Shown: positions 23,566-32,600 of the stretch, piece after piece
Position numbering within the stretch: position 1 is the stretch's first letter
How the letters are laid out: every line of letters begins with the position of its first letter
NCBI GenBank assembly: GCA_023420415.1
Contig: JAEZWF010000008.1
Coordinates: 1-38,180 of the forward strand
From: Actinomycetes bacterium
GTDB lineage: Bacteria; Actinomycetota; Actinomycetes; Actinomycetales; Dermatophilaceae
Length of the DNA: 38,180 nt
Direction: 5' to 3'
Notes under the pieces: model-generated
What the model saw: only the letters and a program-made list of their open reading frames with translations
What the model was told of the DNA's origin: nothing
Databases searched by the model: none
Made by a program: the position numbers and the translations under genes

Positions 23566-23614
23566 GGCGAGGGTATGCCGCGTGGTGACCACGCGGCATA
23601 CCCTCGCCTCAGTC
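23560..23614. terminator. Perfect 27-bp-arm palindromic terminator between DUF167 gene and qcrB
   Basis: Arms 23560-23586 and 23588-23614 are perfectly complementary around a single central G (a hairpin would open a slightly larger loop). The left arm includes the DUF167 stop, and the right arm ends seven bases before the qcrB stop. Each arm contains one copy of the iterated motif (23573-23580 and 23594-23601) in inverted orientation. It should terminate both convergent genes. Confidence 0.9.
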
Positions 23615-23621
23615 AGGTGCG

Positions 23622-25376
23622 TCAGGGACGCGGGGGAGCCTCACGGTGAGCGCTGCTCTCGAGGGCGGGGCGTGCCTCGTCCTCGTCGTGCGATCCCTCG
23701 ATCGCCTCGTGGCCATGGCCGTCGTGGTGCGCGGCGGCGAGCTCGGACGGGGTGACGGCCTGGACGCGGTCGTCGAAGTAGAACCGCGACAGCGCAGCCC
23801 GGGCACGGTCCTTGCGGGCCGTGGGGGAGGCGACACCGTTCTCGTCGGCAGGCGCATCCAGCTGCAGCGGCTCGTCGGTCTCGTAGTCCACCATGTTCCA
23901 GCGGGTGTACGGGTCCAGCGGCTCGTGCTGCTCGAAGAACTTGCCGTCGGCGGTGCGGACGATGCGCCCGGTCTCGCGGCCGTGGAGCACCAGGTCGCGG
24001 TCCTTGCGCTGCAGCGACAGGCAGATCCGCTTGGTGACCCAGAACGCGATGACCGGTGCGATGAAGAACGAAGCCCGCAGGATGTGCGTGATGTCGTTGA
24101 TCGACAGGTGCAGCTTGATCGCCATGAGGTCGTTGCCCGCGGCGAACATGAGCACGCCGTACATCGTCAGGGCGGCGACACCCAGGGCGGTGCGGGTCGG
24201 GCGGTTGCGCGGGCGGTCGAGCAGGTGGTGCTCGCGCTTGTCACCGGTGACCCAGGCCTCGAGGAACGGGTACAGCGCCATGAGCGTGTACATGACCGGG
24301 ATCAGCAGGATCGCGCCGATCATCACGTTGAAGGAGAAGGTGAACCCGAAGGCCTCGAACTCCAGCCAGCCCGGCAGGAGGCGCAGCGCACCGTCGGCAA
24401 AGCCCATGTACCAGTCAGGTTGGGACCCTGCGGTCACTGGCGACGGGTCGTAGGGCCCGTACGCCCAGATCGGGTTGATCGTGACCAGACCCGAGATGAG
24501 GGCGATGACACCGAAGACGATGAAGAAGAAGCCACCGGCCTTCGCGGCATACACCGGCATCACGGGGAAGCCGACGACGTTGTTGTTGGTGCGGCCCGGG
24601 CCGGGGTATTGGGTGTGCTTGTGCACGAACACCAGGCCGATGTGCACGGTGAACAGCCCGACGAGGATGGCGGGCAGCAGGAGGACGTGCACGGAGTACA
24701 GGCGCGGGATGATTGCCTCGCCGGGGAAGGCCCCGTCGAAGACGAAGTACGAGATGTACGAACCCAGGACGGGGACCGAGCGCATGAAGCCCTCGGCGGC
24801 GCGCAGGCCGGTGCCGGACAGCAGGTCGTCGGGCAGCGAGTAGCCCGCGAAGCCCTCGACGAGCGCCAGCATCGACAGGATGCAGCCGATGACCCAGTTG
24901 AGCTCACGCGGCTTGCGGAACGCACCGGTGAAGAACACACGGAGCATGTGGACCGACAGCGCGACGATGAACATCAGCGCGGCCCAGTGGTGGATCTGCC
25001 GGATCAGCAGACCGCCCCTGATGTCGAACGAGATGTCGAGGGTCGAGCGGTACGCCTCGGACATGGTGATGCCCTTGAGCGGGATGTACGAGCCGTCGTA
25101 GACCACCTGACCGGCGCTGGGCACGAACCAGAAGGTGAGGAACGTGCCGGAGAGCAGGCAGATGATCATCGAGTACATGGCGACTTCGCCGAGCATGAAG
25201 GACCAGTGGTCGGGGAAGACCTTCTTCATGAGGTAGCCGACCGGCTTGGCCGCGCCGGTGCGGTCGTCGAGCCATCCGGCGACGCCACCGATCTTCTTCA
25301 TGCCGGGGCTGTAGGGCGTCTCGGGCGCCTTGTCGCCGCGGCGCAGGCCGTCGGCGTCGTAAGGGGTGCTGCTCAT
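23622..25376 (-). CDS. qcrB: Cytochrome bcc complex cytochrome b subunit
   Basis: A 584-aa cytochrome b of the menaquinol:cytochrome c reductase. Haem b ligands are visible in the QIHHWAALMFIVALSVHMLR helix and later in LYSVHVLLLP and FTVHIGLVFVHKH. The Qo-site loop reads QPDWYMG, the actinobacterial form of the PEWY motif. An extended C-terminal region of more than 150 residues, with charged cytosolic segments and a His/Glu-rich tail, is typical of actinobacterial QcrB. It is the last gene of ctaE-qcrC-qcrA-qcrB; ATG 25376 is three bases after the qcrA stop. QcrB is the known target site of Q203-type inhibitors in mycobacteria. Confidence 0.97.
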   Translation of the reverse strand: MSSTPYDADGLRRGDKAPETPYSPGMKKIGGVAGWLDDRTGAAKPVGYLMKKVFPDHWSFMLGEVAMYSMIICLLSGTFLTFWFVPSAGQVVYDGSYIPLKGITMSEAYRSTLDISFDIRGGLLIRQIHHWAALMFIVALSVHMLRVFFTGAFRKPRELNWVIGCILSMLALVEGFAGYSLPDDLLSGTGLRAAEGFMRSVPVLGSYISYFVFDGAFPGEAIIPRLYSVHVLLLPAILVGLFTVHIGLVFVHKHTQYPGPGRTNNNVVGFPVMPVYAAKAGGFFFIVFGVIALISGLVTINPIWAYGPYDPSPVTAGSQPDWYMGFADGALRLLPGWLEFEAFGFTFSFNVMIGAILLIPVMYTLMALYPFLEAWVTGDKREHHLLDRPRNRPTRTALGVAALTMYGVLMFAAGNDLMAIKLHLSINDITHILRASFFIAPVIAFWVTKRICLSLQRKDRDLVLHGRETGRIVRTADGKFFEQHEPLDPYTRWNMVDYETDEPLQLDAPADENGVASPTARKDRARAALSRFYFDDRVQAVTPSELAAAHHDGHGHEAIEGSHDEDEARPALESSAHREAPPRP

Positions 25377-25379
25377 GGT

Positions 25380-26468
25380 CTAACCACGCTCCCAGAAGCT
25401 CGGGCCGACCGCCTCGTGGAAGCCGGATCTCGCGACGAGGTACCCCTCACTGTCCACCTCGATGGGCAGCTGGGGCAATGGCCGCTTGGCGGGGCCGAAG
25501 ATGACCTTGCAGTCCTCGGTGACGTCGAAGGTCGACTGGTGGCAGGGGCAGAGCAGGTGGTGGGTCTGCTGCTCGTAGAGACCGACCGGGCAACCCACGT
25601 GGGTGCAGATCTTGGAGTAGGCGACGATGCCGTCGTAACCCCAGTCGAGCTCCTTCTTGGACTTGATGATCGCCGGGTCGAGGCGGATGAGGATGACCGC
25701 CGCCTTGGCCTTGTCCTCGAGGTAGTGGTGCGACTCCTTGAGGTTGGCCGGGAGCACGTGGTACACGGACCCGTTCGTGACCTGGTCGGCCTTGATCGGC
25801 GTCATCTCGGGGTCGCGCACGAGGCGGTCGCCCTTCTTCCAGATCGTCTTGGACAGCTCGTCCTTGGGCAGCGGTCCGAGCCCGCCGACCAGCGGCAGCA
25901 CCAGGGCCAGCGGGGGCAGCGCGAGCGCGCCCGCGAGCGAGAACTTGATGAGGGGACGACGTCCGATCTGGGACTTGCCGCCCTCCTGCAGGAAGTTGTT
26001 GACGGCCCGCTCGCGGTCGGCGTCGCTCGCCCGTTGCGGGTGGCGCTCCTCGACCATCTCGGTGTCGGGCATGAGGGTCTTGGCCCAGTGGACCGCACCC
26101 ATGCCGCACCCGAGCAGGGCGAGACCGAGGCACACGCCGAGGATGACGTTGTAGGGGTTGGCCTCACCGATGCCGGGGATCCACGCCGTCATCTCCGGGT
26201 CGACCGTGAAGTAGGCGATGATGAAGACGATCGTGGCGAGGCTGGCGATCCCGAACAGGGCCGCCACCTGCTTCTCGGCACGCTTGGCGGCCTTCTCCGA
26301 CAGGTCGCTCATCCGGGCGACGTGCGGGGGCAGGCCGGGGTTCTCGAACCGCGCCGGCAGGCCGCCGGTGCCCTCGATGTGGCCCTGGTCGAGCCGCACG
26401 GCGTCGGAGCCGTGGTCGTCCCCGCCGGCGCTGACGACTTCGCCGTGCGGCGTGTCGTTTTCGCTCAT
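25380..26468 (-). CDS. qcrA: Rieske iron-sulfur subunit of the cytochrome bcc complex
   Basis: A 362-aa protein with three membrane helices (near residues 68-88, 105-127 and 170-192), the actinobacterial arrangement instead of the single helix of mitochondria. The C-terminal Rieske domain binds a [2Fe-2S] cluster through CTHVGCPVG and CPCHQSTFD (two Cys, two His, plus the disulfide Cys). A Tat-like twin Arg occurs before the last helix (GRRPLIKFSLAG). The acidic, Gly-rich N terminus is cytosolic. It relays electrons from menaquinol to the dihaem QcrC. The start lies 73 bases after qcrC, and the stop is three bases before qcrB. Confidence 0.96.
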   Translation of the reverse strand: MSENDTPHGEVVSAGGDDHGSDAVRLDQGHIEGTGGLPARFENPGLPPHVARMSDLSEKAAKRAEKQVAALFGIASLATIVFIIAYFTVDPEMTAWIPGIGEANPYNVILGVCLGLALLGCGMGAVHWAKTLMPDTEMVEERHPQRASDADRERAVNNFLQEGGKSQIGRRPLIKFSLAGALALPPLALVLPLVGGLGPLPKDELSKTIWKKGDRLVRDPEMTPIKADQVTNGSVYHVLPANLKESHHYLEDKAKAAVILIRLDPAIIKSKKELDWGYDGIVAYSKICTHVGCPVGLYEQQTHHLLCPCHQSTFDVTEDCKVIFGPAKRPLPQLPIEVDSEGYLVARSGFHEAVGPSFWERG

Positions 26469-26541
26469 CGTGTCGTCGATCCTGTCGAGTCGCAGTGAAT
26501 TTCGTTGGTGTGCAAGGCCGCTGGGGCCGGGGCGTCGGCCG

Positions 26542-27327
26542 TCATGCTGCCTTCCTGCCGAGCCAGACCGCGAAGGCGATCATGATTCCGAGACCGAAGA
26601 CCCAGATGAACAGGCCTTCGGACACGGGGCCCAGGTTGCCGAGGTTCATGCCACCGCGGTTCTCCTGCTTGTCGACCGCGTGGAGGTAGGCGATGATGTC
26701 GTTCTTGCCCTCGGGGGAGATGTTGTCGTCGTTGAAGACCGGCATCGACTGCGGCCCGGTGACCATGGCCTCGTAGATGTGCTTGCCCTCGATGTCGCGC
26801 AGGCTCGGGGCGTACTTGCCGCGGGTCAGGGCGCCGCCGGAGCCGGCGAAGTTGTGGCACATCGCGCAGTTGACGCGGAACAGCTCGGCGCCCAGCGCCA
26901 CGTCGGCGCCCTCACCGCTGGTGTACTCCGGGCCGGGGATCGGCGGGCCGGGGGCGAGCGAGGCGACGTAGGCCGCGATGGCGTCGATCTGCTCCTGGGT
27001 GAACCGGACCTCGTCGATCCGCGGGGCCTGGACACCCGGGGCAGCCATCGGCATACGCCCGGTGCCCATCTGGAAGTCCACAGCTGCCGCGCCCACGCCC
27101 GCGAGGGAGGGACCGGCCTTGGTGCCCTGGGCCTGCAGACCGTGGCAGGTGGCGCAGTTGGCGAGGAAGAGCTTCTTGCCCTCCTCGACCTGGCTGGCCG
27201 AGGCGGTGGTGGCGCTGGCGGTCTTGGGCGCGAGCACGGAGTATCCGACCCCGGTGACGACCAGTCCCAGCAGGATGAGCAGGGCGATGGCTGCCGGGTG
27301 GCGGCGGCGGGCGGCCAGTGCGTTCAC
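26542..27327 (-). CDS. qcrC: Dihaem cytochrome c subunit of the bcc complex
   Basis: A 261-aa membrane-anchored cytochrome with two c-type haem sites, NCATCHGLQ and NCAMCHNFAG, each with a distal Met candidate (GRMPMA and SMPVFND). The N-terminal helix (AIALLILLGLVVTGVGY) is the export signal/anchor, and a C-terminal helix (LFIWVFGLGIMIAFAVWL) gives a second anchor. In actinobacteria this subunit replaces soluble cytochrome c and feeds the CuA centre of CtaC directly. GTG 27327 is preceded by AGGA seven bases upstream. It lies 66 bases after ctaE. Confidence 0.96.
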   Translation of the reverse strand: MNALAARRRHPAAIALLILLGLVVTGVGYSVLAPKTASATTASASQVEEGKKLFLANCATCHGLQAQGTKAGPSLAGVGAAAVDFQMGTGRMPMAAPGVQAPRIDEVRFTQEQIDAIAAYVASLAPGPPIPGPEYTSGEGADVALGAELFRVNCAMCHNFAGSGGALTRGKYAPSLRDIEGKHIYEAMVTGPQSMPVFNDDNISPEGKNDIIAYLHAVDKQENRGGMNLGNLGPVSEGLFIWVFGLGIMIAFAVWLGRKAA

Positions 27328-27393
27328 AGTGCGGTCCTGTCGGTGCTGGTCGGGGCCGGGGTGGCGGCGTGGTGGTGGGTCATGACGGGCCGG

Positions 27394-28059
27394 TCACTTG
27401 AGGATGTAGATGGTCGCGAACAGTGCGATCCACACGACGTCGACGAAGTGCCAGTAGTAGGAGGTCACGACGGCGCCCGCGGCCTGGGCGTGGCTGTAGT
27501 GCCGGGTCGTGAAGGTGCGGCCGATGATGAGCAGGAAGGCGAGCAGGCCCCCGGTCACGTGCAGGGCGTGGAAGCCGGTCGTGAGGTAGAAGACCGAGCC
27601 GTACGCGCTCGAGGCGAGCGTGACGCCCTCGCGGACGAGCTCGGAGTACTCCAGCACCTGCCCGGACACGAAGACCGCGCCGAAGATGTAGGTCAGGACG
27701 TACCACTCGCGCATGCCCCAGGCCTTGACGTCCCAGACCTTGGCGTTGCCGCGGTGGGCCTTGCCGTGCTCGGCGGCGTGGACACCCAGCTGGCACCACA
27801 CCGAGGAGATCACGAGGATCAGGGTGTTGATGCTGGCGAAGGGGACGTTGAGGATCGGCGTCGTCTCGGACCACTGCTCGGGAACGACCGAGCGGATCGT
27901 GAAGTACATCGCGAAGAGGCCGGCGAAGAACATCAGCTCGCTCGACAGCCACACGATGGTCCCGACGGAGACCATGTTGGGTCGGGACACGGGGCCGTGG
28001 CCGGGGATCGAGGTCGCCGGCCGCGGGGGTTCGGAGGTCACTGCAGATGCTGTCGCCAC
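27394..28059 (-). CDS. ctaE: Cytochrome c oxidase subunit III
   Basis: A 221-aa, about five-helix subunit that stabilises the oxidase core. Blocks include RPNMVSVGTIVWLSSELMFF in part, FASINTLILVISSVWCQLGVHAAE, SSAYGSVFYLTTGFHALHV and SYYWHFVDVVWIALF, closely recalling mycobacterial CtaE. GTG 28059 gives an N terminus of the expected length before RPNMVSVG, and a TAATCT -10 ends seven bases upstream. It is the first gene of the ctaE-qcrCAB operon, divergent from the receiver-trpD genes. Confidence 0.96.
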   Translation of the reverse strand: MATASAVTSEPPRPATSIPGHGPVSRPNMVSVGTIVWLSSELMFFAGLFAMYFTIRSVVPEQWSETTPILNVPFASINTLILVISSVWCQLGVHAAEHGKAHRGNAKVWDVKAWGMREWYVLTYIFGAVFVSGQVLEYSELVREGVTLASSAYGSVFYLTTGFHALHVTGGLLAFLLIIGRTFTTRHYSHAQAAGAVVTSYYWHFVDVVWIALFATIYILK

Positions 28060-28066
28060 GTGCGCC

Positions 28067-28072
28067 AGATTA
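28067..28072 (-). promoter_or_regulatory. -10 element for ctaE-qcrCAB
   Basis: Minus-strand TAATCT is followed by seven bases and GTG 28059, implying a leaderless operon message. The -35 is weak. Confidence 0.5.
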
Positions 28073-28152
28073 GCCACATTCGCATCGCGGCACACCGCCG
28101 ACCCCCCGTGCGCCGCGTGAGAGGTCGCGGACGGTGCCGTGAGCCGCACCGG

Positions 28153-28158
28153 TAGCAT
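28153..28158 (+). promoter_or_regulatory. -10 element for the receiver-domain gene
   Basis: TAGCAT is followed by seven bases and ATG 28166. It faces away from the ctaE promoter within the same 106-base gap. Confidence 0.5.
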
Positions 28159-28165
28159 CGCCACC

Positions 28166-28615
28166 ATGACCGCTTCGCACGCTCCCGCCGGCTCCGGCGC
28201 GACCACCACCGAGGGCGCTTCGGGGCCCATTTCGGTGCTGCTCTACAGCGACGACCGCAGCACGCGTGACGTCGTGCGCGCCAACGTGGGCCGCCGCCCC
28301 GCCAAGGACGTCGAGGTCGGCTCCTGGCACGAGTGCGCGACCGCTGCTGCCGTCATCGAGGCCGTCGACAACGAGAAGTTCGACCTGCTGATCCTCGACG
28401 GTGAGGCAGCGCCGGTGGGCGGGCTCGGCCTGTGCCGCCAGCTCAAGAGCGAGATCTTCAACTGCCCGCCGATCCTCGTGCTGACCGGGCGTCCGCAGGA
28501 TGGCTGGCTCGCGACGTGGTCCCTGGCCGACCTGGCCGTCCCGCACCCGCTCGACCCCATCGCGCTCGCGGACTCCGTGGCGTACCTGGGTCGCGGCGGC
28601 CGACCCGCCTCCTGA
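28166..28615 (+). CDS. Receiver-domain-only protein with degenerate phosphorylation pocket
   Basis: A 149-aa protein. After a flexible Ala/Thr-rich start, a response-regulator receiver fold spans about residues 20-140: ISVLLYSDDRSTRD supplies the acidic pair, FDLLILDGEAAPVGGLGL the candidate phospho-acceptor Asp, and ILVLTGRPQD the Thr. The normally invariant Lys of the KP motif is replaced by His in AVPHPLDP, and there is no output domain. It may act as a protein-interaction adaptor. It precedes trpD by five bases between stop and start and is divergent from ctaE. I recall similar stand-alone receivers beside ctaE in related actinobacteria, but its role there is unknown to me. Confidence 0.85.
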   Translation: MTASHAPAGSGATTTEGASGPISVLLYSDDRSTRDVVRANVGRRPAKDVEVGSWHECATAAAVIEAVDNEKFDLLILDGEAAPVGGLGLCRQLKSEIFNCPPILVLTGRPQDGWLATWSLADLAVPHPLDPIALADSVAYLGRGGRPAS

Positions 28616-28620
28616 CGGCC

Positions 28621-29691
28621 GTGACCACGGCCGCCGGGTCCACCCCGGCCGCGGCCTTCACCTGGCCGGACCTGCTGACGACCCTGATCGCGGGGCAGGA
28701 CCTCACGTCCGACCAGGCCAGGTGGGCGATGACGGAGCTGATGAGCGGGGAGGCCACCCCGGTCCAGCAGGCCGGTTTCCTCGTGGCCCTGCGCGCCAAG
28801 GGCGAGACGATCGAGGAGCTTCGCGGCGTGGCCGACACGATGCTGTCGTTCGCCAACCGCATCGACGTGCCCGGGCCGAGCCTGGACATCGTCGGCACCG
28901 GAGCGGACCGGTCCAACACGGTGAACATCTCGACGATGGCCTCGGTCGTCATCGCCGCGAGCGGCATCCGGGTGGTCAAGCACGGCAACCGCGCGGCGTC
29001 CTCGTCGTCCGGTTCGGCGGACGTGCTCGAGGCGCTGGGGGTCGACCTGACGTTGAGCCCCGAGCGGGTCGCGCAGGTCGCCACCGAGGCCGGCATCACC
29101 TTCTGCTTCGCGCAGGCCTTCCACCCCGCCATGCGCCACGTGGCGCCCGCGCGCGGCGGCCTGGGGGTGGGCACGGTGTTCAACCTGCTCGGTCCCCTCA
29201 CCAACCCCGCACAGCCGACGTATGCCGCGGTCGGCGTCGCCGACCCACGCGTCGCCCCGCTCATCGCGGGCGTCTTCGCCGGACGCGGCAAGGACGCCGC
29301 GGTGTTCCGCGGGGACGACGGGCTCGACGAGCTCACCCTCAGCACGACGTCGAGGGTGTGGTGGGTCAGTGGGGGTGAGGTGTCCGAGCACCTGCTCGAC
29401 CCGACCGCCCTCGGGCTCGCGAACGCACCGGTCGAGGCGCTGCGCGGCGCTGACGCCGCCCACAACGCCCAGGTCGCCCGCGACGTCTTCGCGGGTGCGA
29501 CCGGGCCCGTCCGCGACGCCGTCCTGCTCAACGCCGGCATGGCTCTGGCCGTGGCGGCCGAGCCCACCGTCACGAGCGCCGACGACCTGCACGCCGCGGT
29601 CGCCGCCGGGATCGCGCGCGCTGCCGAGGCCATCGACAGCGGCGCCGCCACCGCCCAGCTCGACCGCTGGGCCGCGGCGACCCGCGCCTAG
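28621..29691 (+). CDS. trpD: Anthranilate phosphoribosyltransferase
   Basis: A 356-aa enzyme of tryptophan synthesis that joins anthranilate to PRPP. Key blocks: TWPDLLTTLIAGQDLTSDQA, LDIVGTGADRSNTVNIST (PRPP loop), VVKHGNRAASSSSGSADVLEALG, CFAQAFHPAMRHVAPAR, VFNLLGPLTNPA and VFRGDDGLDELTL. The PRPP loop has GTGAD where GTGGD is usual, a mild oddity that keeps the Asp. GTG 28621 is chosen by family start. trpD lying next to ctaE rather than in a trp operon is an actinobacterial arrangement (Rv2192c in M. tuberculosis). Its TAG stop shares the palindrome CTAG (29688-29691) with the stop of the convergent membrane gene. Confidence 0.95.
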   Translation: MTTAAGSTPAAAFTWPDLLTTLIAGQDLTSDQARWAMTELMSGEATPVQQAGFLVALRAKGETIEELRGVADTMLSFANRIDVPGPSLDIVGTGADRSNTVNISTMASVVIAASGIRVVKHGNRAASSSSGSADVLEALGVDLTLSPERVAQVATEAGITFCFAQAFHPAMRHVAPARGGLGVGTVFNLLGPLTNPAQPTYAAVGVADPRVAPLIAGVFAGRGKDAAVFRGDDGLDELTLSTTSRVWWVSGGEVSEHLLDPTALGLANAPVEALRGADAAHNAQVARDVFAGATGPVRDAVLLNAGMALAVAAEPTVTSADDLHAAVAAGIARAAEAIDSGAATAQLDRWAAATRA

Positions 29692-32600
29692 CTCATCGAG
29701 GCCAGCCAGCTCACGGCCTGCCGGGCGTTCTCGCGCCGCTGCTCGTAGCGGGCGCCGACGGCCAGCACCAGCACCCCGAGCGCACCGAGGGTGAGCGACC
29801 GGGGCAGGTGCAGCGTGTAGGGGCCGAGCTCGCTGACCGCCACGACCACCGCGCTCACCGCCCCGACGACCACGAGCGCCTGCAGACGGCGCTGGGCGCC
29901 GACCACGAGCACCAGCACCGCGGCCGCCGCGGTCAGGAGCGGCCGCGCCGCCGTCGCGTCGGTGGCCACGGTGAGCAGCGTCGACGGGCCGAGGCCGATG
30001 ACCAGGCCCGGACCCGCGACGAGCCAGGAACGGTGGCCCAGCAGGTGGCGACACCACAGGCTCGCGGCGAGCACGAGGGCGGCCAGGGGGAGCGTGTACG
30101 CCTCCACCGTGGTGACTCCCGCCCCGTCGAGGGCCACCCACGTGGCCAACGTGAGGGCGAGGACTGCGCCAGCCACGACGACCCGGCGGGCCGGCCGCAC
30201 GGCATACCCGACGAGGGCCAGCCCGAAGGCCGCGCCGACACCGGCTGCGACGTAGGGCCAGCCGCGGTCGAGCGCCACGCCGCAGGCGAGTGCGACGAGG
30301 GTCAGCGCGGCGACCCCGAAGAGCAGCTCCTCCTCGGTCGACTCCCCGCGCCAGCGGGCGAGGGCGACGCACCCGACACCGAGCACCGCGACGAGGAGGA
30401 GGTCGGTGCCGGCCGGGCCGTAGCCGCCGACCAGCCAGAGCAGCCAGCCCCCACTGGCCAGCGCGACGGCGGTGGCCGCGAGCCGGACGGCCGGGCGCAG
30501 CACGCTGCCGGCGAGCGAGGCGCAGCACAGCACGAGCAGGACGGTGATGAGGTAGGGCGTGGGCAGGTGGCGGTCGGCGGTGAGCCACAGCGCTGTCGCG
30601 ATCGCCAGGACGGCGCCACCGGCCAGTGGCAGCTCCTCCGGCCGACGTGGGCGGGCGAGGGCGGCGGAGGTGTATGCCGCCGCGAGGCCGGCGAGGGCAA
30701 GTACGCGCAGCTCGGTCGACCCGAGGGACGCCGCGACGTCGGTGGCGTGCCAGAGCGCGAGGACGGCGACGCCCGCGGCGACGGGCGCGACACGTCGTTC
30801 GGCGCGGGTCGCGCCGAGAGCGCAGACCCCGACGACGAGCGTGGCCAGCACCAGCCAGCCCGCATGGACGCCCTCGAGCCGGTGCAGCAGCTCGGCGTCG
30901 GCCCAGCCCCCGAGGACGGCGACCAGGGCGCCGCCGGCCAGTGGCAGGGCGACGGTCTCGTGGCGTCGGTAGAGCAGGGCCGCCGCGGTGAGCGCAGACC
31001 CGGTCGCGCTCAGTGCAACCACCTGGGCTGTAGGTGAGACCAGCGCGCTGCCCCACGTGACCGCGACGAGCCCGAGGACAACTGCCAGCGCAGTCGCGAG
31101 GAGCCGAAAAGCCTTGCGCCACAAGGCATACGCAACGGCGCAGGTGGAGAGTGCCGCTACGACGGCCACCCGGTAACGATCGTCACCGAGGCTCGTGGCC
31201 GAGGCCAACCCGAGGAGTGCAGCGAGCACCACGCCGCCGGCCAGGGCAGGCTCCTCGGCGCGGCGCTGGCGCCACAGGGCAGCCGCGGTGAGCGCCGCCA
31301 TGGCGCCGAGCATGATCAACACCTGCGCCTTCGGCGACGTGACACTGGTGCCTGCGCGCAGGGCAGCGAGGACGAACACGACGGCCACGGCTGACGCCGG
31401 CAACCGGACGGGACGACGCTTCGCTGCGGTCACGGCAGCCCCGAGCGCGACGGCGCCCAGCCCCAGGACGTGGCCGGTGACCTCGACCGCGGAGAACGCG
31501 ATCGCCGCGAGGCCCAGGGCGGTGAGCCCGAACGTCGACTCCAGCCACCAGCCGCCGCGACCGTCGCCGAGCGGGCGGACGAGGGTCGCCACCAGCCAAC
31601 CCATGGCCACGATCGTGGTGACGGCCACAGTGCCACCCGCGCCGCCGCCCAGGATCGCGGCCAGCCACCCGGACGCCGGGAGGGACAGGGTGCTGGTCAG
31701 GGCGACGACGCCGAGGGCGCGCCAGTCCCCGGTGTACCAGCGCCGGGCCCAGTCGGCGCGCACCGCGGCCCGGGAGCCCAGGTGGGCGGTGCGGTGGCCG
31801 ACGACGGCCCGGACGACCGCGATGCCGCCGACCCAGGTCACCAGCAGCAGGGCCACATCGGTGGCCGAGGCAGGGGTCCACCTGATCTCGCCATCAGGGA
31901 ACCCGTCGAGCAGGGGCCGCCACGCAGCGACCGTGGCGGCGACGACGAGCCAAGCCGCCGCCGGGCCCGAGGCCGCCCGGCGCACCAGCCCGAAGGCCCG
32001 CGGCAGGCGCCAGTGGAGCAGACCGAAGACGGCGGCGCCGAGCAGCGCGGTCGCCTCCCACGTCCGCACGTGGTCACGACTGACGGCGACGACCCCACCC
32101 CAGGCGACCGACGCCGCCGTGAGGGACAGGATCGCGAAGGCCGCGACCCGACGGTCGCGCACGTGCAGGACGCCCAGGATGACGGCGACGAGCAGGCCTG
32201 ACCCGACGGCATACCAGTCGGCTGGGGCGGCATCGAGACCGAAGAGGCCGAGTGCGCGGGCGGCGGTGACGTCGAGCAGCAGGAGGCCACCGGCGACGAG
32301 GGCGAGGGCCTCGGCCGAGCTGGCGAGACCGCGACGCGACAGTCGCAGCGCCAGCCAGGCGGCCAGCGCCGTGAACCCGCCCATGACGGCGGCCTGGCCA
32401 TGGATGCCGATGCGGTCCCATGCGACGGCGAGGGCGATCGAGGCAGCCACCAGGACGAGGACGACACCGACAGCGAGCAGCGTCTGCTGCACGGTCCAGC
32501 GCCGGCGGGCGACGGGTGCGGGACGCGGGGCCGGCGGTGCGGTGGCTGGCGGCGCCGGGGCCAAGGCGGGAGCGAGCGCGGGGGCGAGGGCTGGCGCTGG

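Noticed and set aside
28243..31122. Long minus-strand frame across the receiver, trpD and membrane-protein genes
   Set aside because: It overlaps three well-supported genes in other frames and reads as low-complexity Arg/Gly/Ala without family motifs.
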